Assembly: GCA_024691625.1 (NCBI GenBank)
Contig: JAILNL010000216.1
Location: forward strand, 1 to 13,591
From: Schwartzia sp. (in: firmicutes)
Lineage (GTDB): Bacteria; Bacillota; Negativicutes; Selenomonadales; Selenomonadaceae
Direction: 5' to 3'
Length of the DNA stretch: 13,591 nucleotides
Part shown: positions 7,525-13,591 of the stretch, piece after piece
How the letters are laid out: every line of letters begins with the position of its first letter
Numbering within the stretch: position 1 is the first letter of the stretch
The notes under the pieces: generated by a model
Told to the model about the DNA's origin: nothing
What the model saw: only the letters and a program-made list of their open reading frames with translations
The model's database searches: none
Translations under genes and position numbers: made by a program

Positions 7525-7553
7525 ATTATAACGCCTTCATTCAAGTTTTGCCA
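7525..7553 (-). promoter_or_regulatory. Candidate rel promoter formed by the end of the repeat element
   Basis: On the minus strand a perfect TATAAT (7525-7530) sits 17 nt from TGGCAA (7548-7553), which matches the -35 consensus at only 3 of 6 bases. The -10 is about 42 bases from the rel ATG. The same hexamers with the same spacing occur at the equivalent edge of the second repeat ahead of gatC, which strengthens the call. Confidence 0.55.
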
Positions 7554-7664
7554 AGGGCAAAACTTCCTCTGTCAGCGTTTCAACGAGGCGATATATACTC
7601 ACCGCCTGTTATTTGCCCCTGCCTCCACCTACAGAGGCAGTGGACATCTTTTGCCGAGTTATAA
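7526..7664. repeat. Structured intergenic repeat, copy 1 (upstream of rel)
   Basis: A 139 bp element bounded by TTATAAC and its inverse GTTATAA. Inside are a 10 bp hairpin (7543-7552 with 7556-7565), a conserved centre including TTTCAACGAGGC and a 20-base block at 7598-7617 identical in copy 2. A second hairpin follows (7619-7625 with 7634-7640), then ACATC-TTTTGCCGAGTTATAA. The whole element aligns along its length with 12329-12470, differing by substitutions and small indels. It fills about half of the 293-base gap between the divergent rel and amidohydrolase genes. No ORF of note is inside. It could be a MITE, an IS200/IS605-derived nonautonomous element, or a repeated regulatory sequence. 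Confidence 0.85.
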
Positions 7665-7715
7665 CATTTGTATATCTATCTTTCCACGACAGACAACGAT
7701 TTATTAACACTTTTC

Positions 7716-7744
7716 TTTACATTTTTTCATCATGGAAATAAAAT
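7716..7744 (+). promoter_or_regulatory. Sigma-70 promoter of the amidohydrolase
   Basis: TTTACA (7716-7721), a 17 nt spacer and TAAAAT (7739-7744), each matching 5 of 6 consensus bases. The predicted start is about 25 bases before the coding start. It lies outside the repeat, on the plus strand. Confidence 0.7.
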
Positions 7745-7776
7745 AGAGTTGTTTAATCTTTGGGAGGGATACAACT

Positions 7777-9024
7777 GTGATTTCTAAAGAACGTTTATCA
7801 AAGCATTTCTCTGAGATGGAAAAAATCTCAACACCGAATGAAAAACCCGGCATCTTCCGCCTTGCCTTCTCCGACAGCGACTGGCAGGGACGCGAATATC
7901 TCATGAATCTTATGAAGGACGCAGGTCTTTCTATACGTATTGATTCCTTCGGCAATGTCATAGCACGCCGCGAAGGAAAAAATCCGTCCCTGCCTGCCAT
8001 TATGTTCGGCTCTCACGGTGACAGCGTACCATCAGGCGGCAACTATGACGGTGTCCTCGGCGTTCTCGCTTCTATTGAGGTCATGCAGAGCCTTGAGGAA
8101 GAAAACTTCCAAAACGAACACCCACTTGAATCAGTTATCTTCATGTGCGAGGAATCCAGCCGCTTCGGAATGGCAGAGCTTGGCAGCCGCGTAATGCGCG
8201 GTGAGCTTTCCGCAGATGACCTTCATGACCTCAAGGGCAAGGACGGAAAATCTCTGTACGAGGTTTTGAAATCCAGAGACCTGTTCCCCGAAAAACTTTC
8301 CGAGGCCGTTTACAACGACCCGCTTAAAGCCTTTCTTGAGGTTCATATCGAACAGGGAAAGGTTCTCGAATACGAAAAGACACAGATTGGTGTCGTAACA
8401 GGCATCGCCGCTCCCACACGTATGCGTGTCTTCCTACACGGCAAGGCAGACCACAGCGGAGCAACACCAATGGGAATGCGCTCCGATGCTCTGTGCGCCT
8501 CCGCTGAAATCACGCTGCTTGTTGAAAAGCTTGCTTCCGAGCAGCAGAATCCGCCCGCAGTCGGAACAGTAGGTATTCTCAATATTACTCCCGGTGTCAT
8601 GAATGTTATCCCCGGTGACGCGGAAATGGGAATAGATATCCGAAGCATCGACAAAGACGCGAAAGCAAAGATTGTTGAAACCCTCAAAAAAGGAATCGAA
8701 ATTGTCTGCAAAAAGCGCGATATTGACTACGAAATCAAGGTGATTTCCGACGAAACACCTGTCCCGCTTTCTGCTCCCGTGGTAGATTATTTAAGCTCCC
8801 TGTGCGAAGAGGAAGGCGTTTCCTACAAGCGTATGCCCAGCGGCGCAGGTCACGATACAATGTTCTGGGCGCCCTACGCTCCCGCGGGAATGCTTTTCAT
8901 TCCGTGCAAAAACGGCATAAGCCATAACCCTGCTGAGCACGCCGAAATGGACGATATCTACTGCGTCACAAAGCTTCTGGAAAAAGCAGTCAAAAAGCTG
9001 TCGCAGGAAAGCTTCAAAATCTAA
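7777..9024 (+). CDS. M20-family Zn-dependent amidohydrolase (allantoate amidohydrolase / N-carbamoyl-L-amino acid hydrolase type)
   Basis: A 415-residue cytoplasmic two-metal hydrolase expected to cleave an N-carbamoyl or ureido amide bond, such as allantoate or N-carbamoyl amino acids. The metal ligands are visible: H80 (GSHGDSV), bridging D91 (GGNYDG), E126 (CEESSRFG), H190 (LEVHIEQG) and H383 (GISHNPAEH). The inserted dimerisation domain begins after VTGIAAP at about 207 and carries GKADHSGATPMGMRSDA. This domain order and the EE-SRFG motif separate it from plain M20 peptidases. The start is GTG with GGGAGGG 8 nt upstream. It is monocistronic and stands between divergent rel and convergent gatB. 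No purine or hydantoin pathway gene is adjacent, so the substrate is open. Confidence 0.9.
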   Translation: MISKERLSKHFSEMEKISTPNEKPGIFRLAFSDSDWQGREYLMNLMKDAGLSIRIDSFGNVIARREGKNPSLPAIMFGSHGDSVPSGGNYDGVLGVLASIEVMQSLEEENFQNEHPLESVIFMCEESSRFGMAELGSRVMRGELSADDLHDLKGKDGKSLYEVLKSRDLFPEKLSEAVYNDPLKAFLEVHIEQGKVLEYEKTQIGVVTGIAAPTRMRVFLHGKADHSGATPMGMRSDALCASAEITLLVEKLASEQQNPPAVGTVGILNITPGVMNVIPGDAEMGIDIRSIDKDAKAKIVETLKKGIEIVCKKRDIDYEIKVISDETPVPLSAPVVDYLSSLCEEEGVSYKRMPSGAGHDTMFWAPYAPAGMLFIPCKNGISHNPAEHAEMDDIYCVTKLLEKAVKKLSQESFKI

Positions 9025-9026
9025 AC

Positions 9027-9060
9027 AAAAAAGAGAACCGTTTGTACGGTTCTCTTTTTT
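9027..9060. terminator. Bidirectional terminator between the amidohydrolase and gatB
   Basis: A symmetric A-tract/T-tract hairpin: 14 bp stem (9027-9040 with 9047-9060) including the GC-containing core GAGAACCG, with a 6 nt loop. It gives a T-run on the plus strand and the mirror T-run on the minus strand. It lies 2 bases past the amidohydrolase stop and 7 bases past the gatB stop, so it serves both. Confidence 0.93.
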
Positions 9061-9067
9061 TATGCCT

Positions 9068-10507
9068 TTATCCCAGCTTCTGTGCAAGCAGCTGATTTAC
9101 CATCTGCGGATTTGCCTTGCCTTTGGACTGTTTCATGACCTGTCCGACAAGCGCCCCGATGGCTTTTTTGTTTCCGCTCTTGTAATCTTCAACCGGCTTC
9201 GGATTGTCAGCGATTACTTTATCGACAATCTCCTCGATTGCTTTCGTATCAGTAATCTGAACAAGCCCCTTTGCCTTGACGATTTCTTCAGGAGCGTCCT
9301 TGGAAGTCCACATTTCTTCAAAGACTGTCTTTGCTATCTTCGAGGAAATAGTTCCCTTTGTAATCATCTGAATCATTGCCGCAAGACGTGCAGGCTCCAC
9401 AGGGGAATCTACGATAGTCTTGTTCTCAGCATTCAGATGCTTAGCCAGCTCGCCCATTATCCAGTTAGCCGCAAGCTTTGCATCAGCGCCGCCCGCAACG
9501 ACCTCATCAAAGTATTCTGCCATCGGACGTGATGACGTGATAACGCCTGCATCATAATCCGAAAGGCCGTATTCTTTTTCAAGGCGTTCGCGTCGTGCGT
9601 CCGGAAGCTCAGGCAGCTCCTTGCGGTATGCCTCAATCTGCTCGTCCGTCGTGACGATTGGCGGGAGGTCAGGCTCCGGCATGTAGCGGTAGTCGTGAGC
9701 ATCTTCCTTGCTGCGCATGGAAAGCGTAATTCCACGGTTCGGGTCCCATGTACGCGTTTCCTGCACAATGTGTCCGCCGTCCTCAAGAACCTCCGTCTGA
9801 CGGTCAATCTCGTAGTCGATTGCGTCAACAAGGGATTTAAAGGAGTTGATGTTCTTCATTTCCGTACGCGTTCCCAGCTCTTTTGAGCCTACAGGACGAA
9901 TGGAAACGTTAACATCGGCGCGGAGATTGCCCTCCTCCATGCGGCAGTTGGAAACATCGATGTATTCCATGATTGCCTTGATTTTTTCCATGTATGTACG
10001 CGCTTCCTCAGCTGTGTGCATATCCGGCTCGGATACGATTTCAAGCAAAGGAACGCCGGTACGGTTGTAATCAACATTTGAAGACGCGGAATCCTTGATA
10101 GTGTTTCCGGAGTGAACCAGTTTTCCTGCGTCCTCCTCCATGTGGATACGTGTAAGGCGGACACGTTTCTTCTCGCCCTCTACATCAATATCTACCCAGC
10201 CATGTTCCGCAATCGGCAGGTCATACTGAGACGTCTGCCAGTTTTTCGGAAGGTCAGGATAGTAGTAGTTTTTGCGGTCGAATTTGCTGAACTTATTGAT
10301 TGTGCAGTTCGTTGCAAGTCCTGCCTTGATACCGAACTCAACAACACGTTTGTTGATGGTCGGGAGAACACCCGGAAGTCCGAGGCAGACCGGGCAGACG
10401 TGCGTGTTCTGGTCGCCGCCGAAGCCCGTTTCGCAGCCGCAGAAAATCTTTGTATTTGTTTTTAATTCGCAGTGAATTTCAAGTCCGATGACTGCTTCAT
10501 ATTTCAT
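9068..10507 (-). CDS. gatB: Aspartyl/glutamyl-tRNA amidotransferase subunit B
   Basis: A 479-residue GatB, the subunit that binds misacylated Glu-tRNA(Gln) or Asp-tRNA(Asn) and activates the side chain with ATP before amide transfer. Seen are the opening GLEIHCEL, a CxC...CPVC zinc cluster (C23, C25, C38, C41), [22 protein letters not shown] from about 75 (given here as the family signature), [18 protein letters not shown] at 146-163 and the [11 protein letters not shown] stretch near 273-283. The C-terminal YqeY-like helical tail, which binds tRNA, runs to the end at NQLLAQKLG. The start ATG overlaps the gatA stop as ATGA, typical of tight coupling within gatCAB. Length is normal. Confidence 0.97.
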   Translation of the reverse strand: MKYEAVIGLEIHCELKTNTKIFCGCETGFGGDQNTHVCPVCLGLPGVLPTINKRVVEFGIKAGLATNCTINKFSKFDRKNYYYPDLPKNWQTSQYDLPIAEHGWVDIDVEGEKKRVRLTRIHMEEDAGKLVHSGNTIKDSASSNVDYNRTGVPLLEIVSEPDMHTAEEARTYMEKIKAIMEYIDVSNCRMEEGNLRADVNVSIRPVGSKELGTRTEMKNINSFKSLVDAIDYEIDRQTEVLEDGGHIVQETRTWDPNRGITLSMRSKEDAHDYRYMPEPDLPPIVTTDEQIEAYRKELPELPDARRERLEKEYGLSDYDAGVITSSRPMAEYFDEVVAGGADAKLAANWIMGELAKHLNAENKTIVDSPVEPARLAAMIQMITKGTISSKIAKTVFEEMWTSKDAPEEIVKAKGLVQITDTKAIEEIVDKVIADNPKPVEDYKSGNKKAIGALVGQVMKQSKGKANPQMVNQLLAQKLG

Positions 10508-11976
10508 GCTTCAGCACCTCCGAGTTCTGCCATTTCCTTATGAAAGGACTGGCTCTGTTCATACGTATAAGCCGTACGAAGAAGCGTTGCTTCGTCCAGA
10601 GGTTTGCCGATGAGCTGAAGTCCGATAGGCATGTGCTTCTGACTGTATCCGCACGGAACAGAGATACCCGGCAGACCTGCCAGATTCAAAGGTACTGTGC
10701 AGATATCCTGCAGATACATCTTCAACGGGTCAGAAATCATTTCTCCGATTTTATATGCCGGTGTCGGTGCAGTCGGAGCCGCAATTACATCAACCTTTTC
10801 AAATGCGTCTGTATAATCCTTCTGAATAAGCGTACGTACCTTCAGCGCTTTCAGATAGTATGCGTCATAATAGCCTGCGGAAAGAGCATAGTTGCCGATC
10901 ATAATACGACGTTTTACCTCTTCGCCGAAGAGCTTGCTGCGCGTATTCGTCATGAGCTCGACAACATCAGCACCGTCAACACGCTCGCCGTAGCTGATGC
11001 CGTCATAACGCTCAAGATTTGTAGCAGCCTCTGCCGGTGCAATCAGATAGTACGTGGAGATTGCATATTTCGTATGCGGCAGGGAAACTTCCACAATCTC
11101 AGCGCCGAGAGACTTGAGCTGTTCAATAGCATTGCGGACAGCCTTTTCTACATCCGGGTCCATTCCATCAACGAAATATTCCTTCGGAAGTCCGATTTTG
11201 AGACCTTTAACATCCTGAACAAGAGCCTTTGTATAGTCAGGAACCTCAGCAAAGCTTGAGGTAGAATCCATGTCGTCATGGCCTGCAATAACATTGAGAA
11301 CATTAGCGCAGTCGGTAACATCACGGGTGATAGGTCCGATCTGGTCCAAAGAGGACGCATAAGCCACAAGACCATAGCGGGAAACACGGCCGTAAGTCGG
11401 CTTCATGCCTACAACACCGCAAAAGGAAGCCGGCTGACGGATAGAACCGCCCGTATCGGAGCCAAGAGCAAAAATTGCGCTTCCCGAAGCAACAGACGCA
11501 GCGCTGCCGCCGGAGCTTCCGCCCGGTACACATTCCGTATTCCAGGGGTTATGAGTCGGATAGAAGCCTGAGTTTTCCGTAGAACCGCCCATTGCAAACT
11601 CGTCAAGGTTTGCCTTGCCTACGAGAACAGGGGACTCCTTTTGAAGCTTCGTTACGACAGAAGCATCATAAGGCGGAACAAAATTTTCAAGAATTTTGGA
11701 CGCGCAGGTCGTACGGACACCCTTTGTGCAGATGTTGTCCTTTACTGCGCCCGGAATACCTGCGAGAAAAGGAATATTCTCTCCTGCAGCTATCTTTTCA
11801 TCTACGGCTTTAGCCTGCTCAAGAGCCTGCTCCTTCGTTACCGTCAGAAATGCTTTTACTTTTCCTTCAACCGCATCCATTCTCGCAAGGACGTCCTGTG
11901 TGAGTTCAGTTGCGGATATTTCTTTTTTAACCAGCAGGTCATGAAGCTCATGTGCCGGTTTATTCCATAATGTCAC
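10504..11976 (-). CDS. gatA: Aspartyl/glutamyl-tRNA amidotransferase subunit A
   Basis: The amidase-signature subunit that hydrolyses glutamine to supply ammonia for GatB. The catalytic Ser-cisSer-Lys triad is present as K79 (GAVKDN), S154 (GGSSGGSA) and S178 (DTGGS) when counted from the GTG at 11976. Those numbers agree with the ones I recall for the S. aureus enzyme. I prefer this GTG (490 residues) because GGAGG lies 8 nt upstream. An ATG two codons earlier (11982) leaves a gap of only 2 nt. The domain is complete and ends AELGGAEA. It follows gatC by 25 bases and overlaps gatB by 4. Confidence 0.95.
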   Translation of the reverse strand: MTLWNKPAHELHDLLVKKEISATELTQDVLARMDAVEGKVKAFLTVTKEQALEQAKAVDEKIAAGENIPFLAGIPGAVKDNICTKGVRTTCASKILENFVPPYDASVVTKLQKESPVLVGKANLDEFAMGGSTENSGFYPTHNPWNTECVPGGSSGGSAASVASGSAIFALGSDTGGSIRQPASFCGVVGMKPTYGRVSRYGLVAYASSLDQIGPITRDVTDCANVLNVIAGHDDMDSTSSFAEVPDYTKALVQDVKGLKIGLPKEYFVDGMDPDVEKAVRNAIEQLKSLGAEIVEVSLPHTKYAISTYYLIAPAEAATNLERYDGISYGERVDGADVVELMTNTRSKLFGEEVKRRIMIGNYALSAGYYDAYYLKALKVRTLIQKDYTDAFEKVDVIAAPTAPTPAYKIGEMISDPLKMYLQDICTVPLNLAGLPGISVPCGYSQKHMPIGLQLIGKPLDEATLLRTAYTYEQSQSFHKEMAELGGAEA

Positions 11977-12001
11977 AATCATTTCCTCCCCAACAGATGT
12001 A

Positions 12002-12292
12002 TTATTCTTCCAAAACGCGCGGAACCTTGAAATATCCGTCTTCCTTCATAGGAGCATTGCTCAAAGCAGCTTCGCGGTCAAGCGACGGCTTTACAACGTC
12101 CTCACGGAAAACGTTCTGCATCGGAAGCGCATACGTGGTAGGTGCTACTCCCTCTGTATCAATTTCTTTAAGATTCTCAACGTATTCGAGGAATCCGCCG
12201 AGCTGTGCGATATAAACATCTGTCTCTGTATCCGGTATCGCCAGTCTTGAAAGTCCGGCAACATTCTGGATATCTTCCTTTGTGACCTTCAT
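12002..12292 (-). CDS. gatC: Aspartyl/glutamyl-tRNA amidotransferase subunit C
   Basis: A 96-residue GatC, the small subunit that wraps around the GatA-GatB interface and stabilises the complex. It has the usual start ([17 protein letters not shown]), the [19 protein letters not shown] segment, the LREDVV-like FREDVV, and the ending [11 protein letters not shown]. The ATG is preceded by AGGATGGTG. It heads the gatCAB operon. The presence of GatCAB implies that at least one of Gln-tRNA(Gln) or Asn-tRNA(Asn) is made indirectly in this organism. Confidence 0.96.
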   Translation of the reverse strand: MKVTKEDIQNVAGLSRLAIPDTETDVYIAQLGGFLEYVENLKEIDTEGVAPTTYALPMQNVFREDVVKPSLDREAALSNAPMKEDGYFKVPRVLEE

Positions 12293-12327
12293 GTTTTCAC
12301 CATCCTAATAAAATCTAAACAAACACT

Positions 12328-12356
12328 ATTATAATGCCTTCAATCAAAGTTTGCCA
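12328..12356 (-). promoter_or_regulatory. Candidate gatCAB promoter formed by the end of the repeat element
   Basis: On the minus strand a perfect TATAAT (12328-12333) is 17 nt from TGGCAA (12351-12356). The -10 is 36 bases from the gatC ATG. The boxes and spacing are the same as those in the copy ahead of rel. The -35 lies in the loop-proximal arm of the first hairpin. Confidence 0.55.
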
Positions 12357-12470
12357 TAGGCAAACTTTCCTCTGCGGCATTTCAACGAGGCAGGAGATAT
12401 ATGCTCACCGCCTGTTATTTGCCAATTCCCCCACTTACAGAAGTGGGGGACATCCTTTGCCGAGTTATAC
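12329..12470. repeat. Structured intergenic repeat, copy 2 (upstream of gatC)
   Basis: A 142 bp element bounded by TTATAAT and GTTATAC, colinear with copy 1 at 7526-7664. The first hairpin is 12346-12355 with 12359-12368 (10 bp, loop ATA). The second is 12427-12436 with 12441-12450 (10 bp, C/G-rich, loop ACAG). The central block 12404-12423 is identical to copy 1, as is TTTGCCGAGTTATA near the right end. It carries 4 extra bases (AGGA) after CGAGGC relative to copy 1. It lies between pcrA and gatC in the same orientation relative to the downstream gene as copy 1 has to rel. No target-site duplication is obvious. Confidence 0.85.
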
Positions 12471-12514
12471 AGCTAATGTAAATGTTTTGCCAAAGACAAA
12501 ATATTTAATTATCC

Positions 12515-13591
12515 TCACGCCCGCGTAATCGGCGCGTATTTCTGCATAAGGCCTTTAATTCCCTGTCCCGGGAATGCGATTTTGAGTGAGACCTCTTCAC
12601 CCGTTCCCTGTAAGGAAACAATGGTTCCAATGCCCCATTTGGAATGACGTACCTTATCTCCGACCTTCCATTGGATAGACATATCAGGCCTGAGAACTCC
12701 GCCTGTCGGCACAGGTGCCGTTTTTCTCTGCACAGGTGCCTGCTGATGTCCGAAGCCTGCAAGTGCTTCCCTTGCAGACATTCCATGCCCTGTCGAAACA
12801 GCGCCTGCCTGCGGCGAAGTAAACCGCGGCTGATACTGCGCAGGAGTATGTCTTCGCTGTGAGTATCCCCAGTTTCCCCCTTCCTCTTCAATTTCATCAA
12901 GATACCGGGAAGGTATCTCCGCCAAAAAGCGTGATGGAAGATAAGTTTCAGGCTTTCCGAAAATCATACGATTTTTTGCTCGTGTAAGGTACAGCTTCTG
13001 CTGGGCACGGGTGATTCCCACGTAGCATGTACGACGCTCTTCCTCAATCTTATCTGCAGTTTCATTTTCACCCTTAAAAAAATGCGGAAAAAGACCGTCC
13101 TCCATACCTGCCATGAAAACAATCGGGAACTCAAGACCCTTCGCGGAATGAAGTGTCATAAGCGTTACGCGGTCGTCTGACGTATCCGCGTCATCAATAT
13201 CAGAAATAAGAGAAATATGACTCAGGAAATTCTCCAGGTCAGGAATCTCCCCGCTTTTCACAAAATCCTTCGCCACACCGATAAATTCCTTGAGGTTTTC
13301 TATACGTGACTGATTCTCGGGTTTATCGTCTTTTTCAAGCTCACGGATATATCCCGACTCATCAAGCACCTTTTCAACAAGGCTTGGCAGCTCCTCTTCC
13401 TCCATTGCCGCAAGCCAGTCAAAAACCTGAGCCGCAAATGCCTTCAAGGCATTTTTTGCTCTGCCTGTAAGACCATCCACCGAATCCAACGCATCGGGAC
13501 TGGATATGACATCAAATATACTCATACCGCACTGCGCCGCAAATGCGGCAACACGTGACATACTTGTATCGCCAAGCCCGCGTTTCGGCTC
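12515..13591 (-). CDS. pcrA: ATP-dependent DNA helicase PcrA/UvrD, C-terminal part (cut by window edge)
   Basis: The last 358 residues of a superfamily 1A DNA helicase used in repair, replication restart and transcription conflict. The reading frame runs on past base 13591 (the first visible residues are EPKRGLGDTS, a PcrA-like segment), so the 5' part is outside the window and this is not a truncated gene. Seen are motif V (VTLMTLHSAKGLEF), motif VI (CYVGITRAQQKLYL) and a low-complexity linker. A C-terminal Tudor-like domain follows (KVGDKVRHSKWGIGTIV to the end), known in PcrA for contacting RNA polymerase. The stop is 222 bases upstream of gatC with the repeat element between them. Many Firmicutes have ligA after pcrA. 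It is not here. Confidence 0.95.
   Translation of the reverse strand, partial: EPKRGLGDTSMSRVAAFAAQCGMSIFDVISSPDALDSVDGLTGRAKNALKAFAAQVFDWLAAMEEEELPSLVEKVLDESGYIRELEKDDKPENQSRIENLKEFIGVAKDFVKSGEIPDLENFLSHISLISDIDDADTSDDRVTLMTLHSAKGLEFPIVFMAGMEDGLFPHFFKGENETADKIEEERRTCYVGITRAQQKLYLTRAKNRMIFGKPETYLPSRFLAEIPSRYLDEIEEEGGNWGYSQRRHTPAQYQPRFTSPQAGAVSTGHGMSAREALAGFGHQQAPVQRKTAPVPTGGVLRPDMSIQWKVGDKVRHSKWGIGTIVSLQGTGEEVSLKIAFPGQGIKGLMQKYAPITRA

Noticed and set aside
7526..7664. CRISPR array or tandem repeat
   Set aside because: Only two dispersed copies 5 kb apart, with internal palindromes but no regular repeat-spacer pattern.
12329..12470. T-box riboswitch controlling gatCAB, and its twin at rel
   Set aside because: No T-box antiterminator consensus or terminator with a U-run is visible. 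The likely -10 sits at the downstream edge, so most of the element would lie upstream of the transcript.
12505..12900. Minus-strand 131-residue frame overlapping the pcrA 3' end
   Set aside because: An out-of-frame shadow of the PcrA linker and Tudor-like domain, which is clearly coding in the other frame.
12515..13591. pcrA as a pseudogene fragment
   Set aside because: The frame stays open to the last base of the window with PcrA-like residues. It is cut by the window boundary.

Overview
The window comes from a low-to-mid GC bacterial chromosome. The gene families point to the Firmicutes: a Rel-type (p)ppGpp enzyme, GatCAB, a PcrA with a basic C-terminal tail, and a methionine aminopeptidase with a SEC-C zinc finger. 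The protein style (the metallo-hydrolase behind rel, and a His-rich CsoR-family repressor) suggests the Negativicutes, but the genus cannot be fixed from sequence alone. Nearly all of the window is ordinary, intact, densely packed coding sequence, mostly on the minus strand.

Layout from left to right. Positions 107-2286 (minus) hold a two-gene unit, map followed by a DEAD-box RNA helicase with overlapping stop and start codons, closed by a clear terminator at 73-99. Positions 2530-3360 (plus) hold a membrane-anchored or secreted polysaccharide deacetylase with a near-consensus promoter. It converges on the next unit through a shared bidirectional hairpin at 3373-3405. Positions 3410-4555 (minus) hold three small genes: an Hpt phosphotransfer protein, a CsoR/FrmR-family metal-sensing repressor with a long alternating-histidine tail, and a second Hpt-like protein whose phospho-acceptor histidine is replaced by glutamine. 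Positions 4636-7483 (minus) hold rel and an overlapping glyoxalase II-like metallo-beta-lactamase. Positions 7777-9024 (plus) hold an M20-type amidohydrolase of the allantoate amidohydrolase/carbamoylase family, ending in a bidirectional terminator facing gatB. Positions 9068-12292 (minus) hold gatC-gatA-gatB, and 12515-13591 (minus) is the C-terminal part of pcrA, cut by the window edge.

The least ordinary feature is a pair of diverged copies of a roughly 140 bp structured intergenic element, at 7526-7664 and 12329-12470. They lie in the same orientation, just upstream of rel and of gatC. Each has short terminal inverted TTATAA-type ends and two strong hairpins whose stems differ by paired substitutions. 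Each also has the same TGGCAA-17-TATAAT arrangement at the end facing the downstream gene. They could be nonautonomous mobile elements (MITE or IS200/IS605-derived) that carry a promoter, or a repeated regulatory element. rel and gatCAB both concern tRNA charging and amino-acid supply, so a shared upstream element is worth testing.

The second item of interest is the Hpt / His-rich repressor / pseudo-Hpt cluster, which has no histidine kinase, response regulator or metal transporter beside it in the window.
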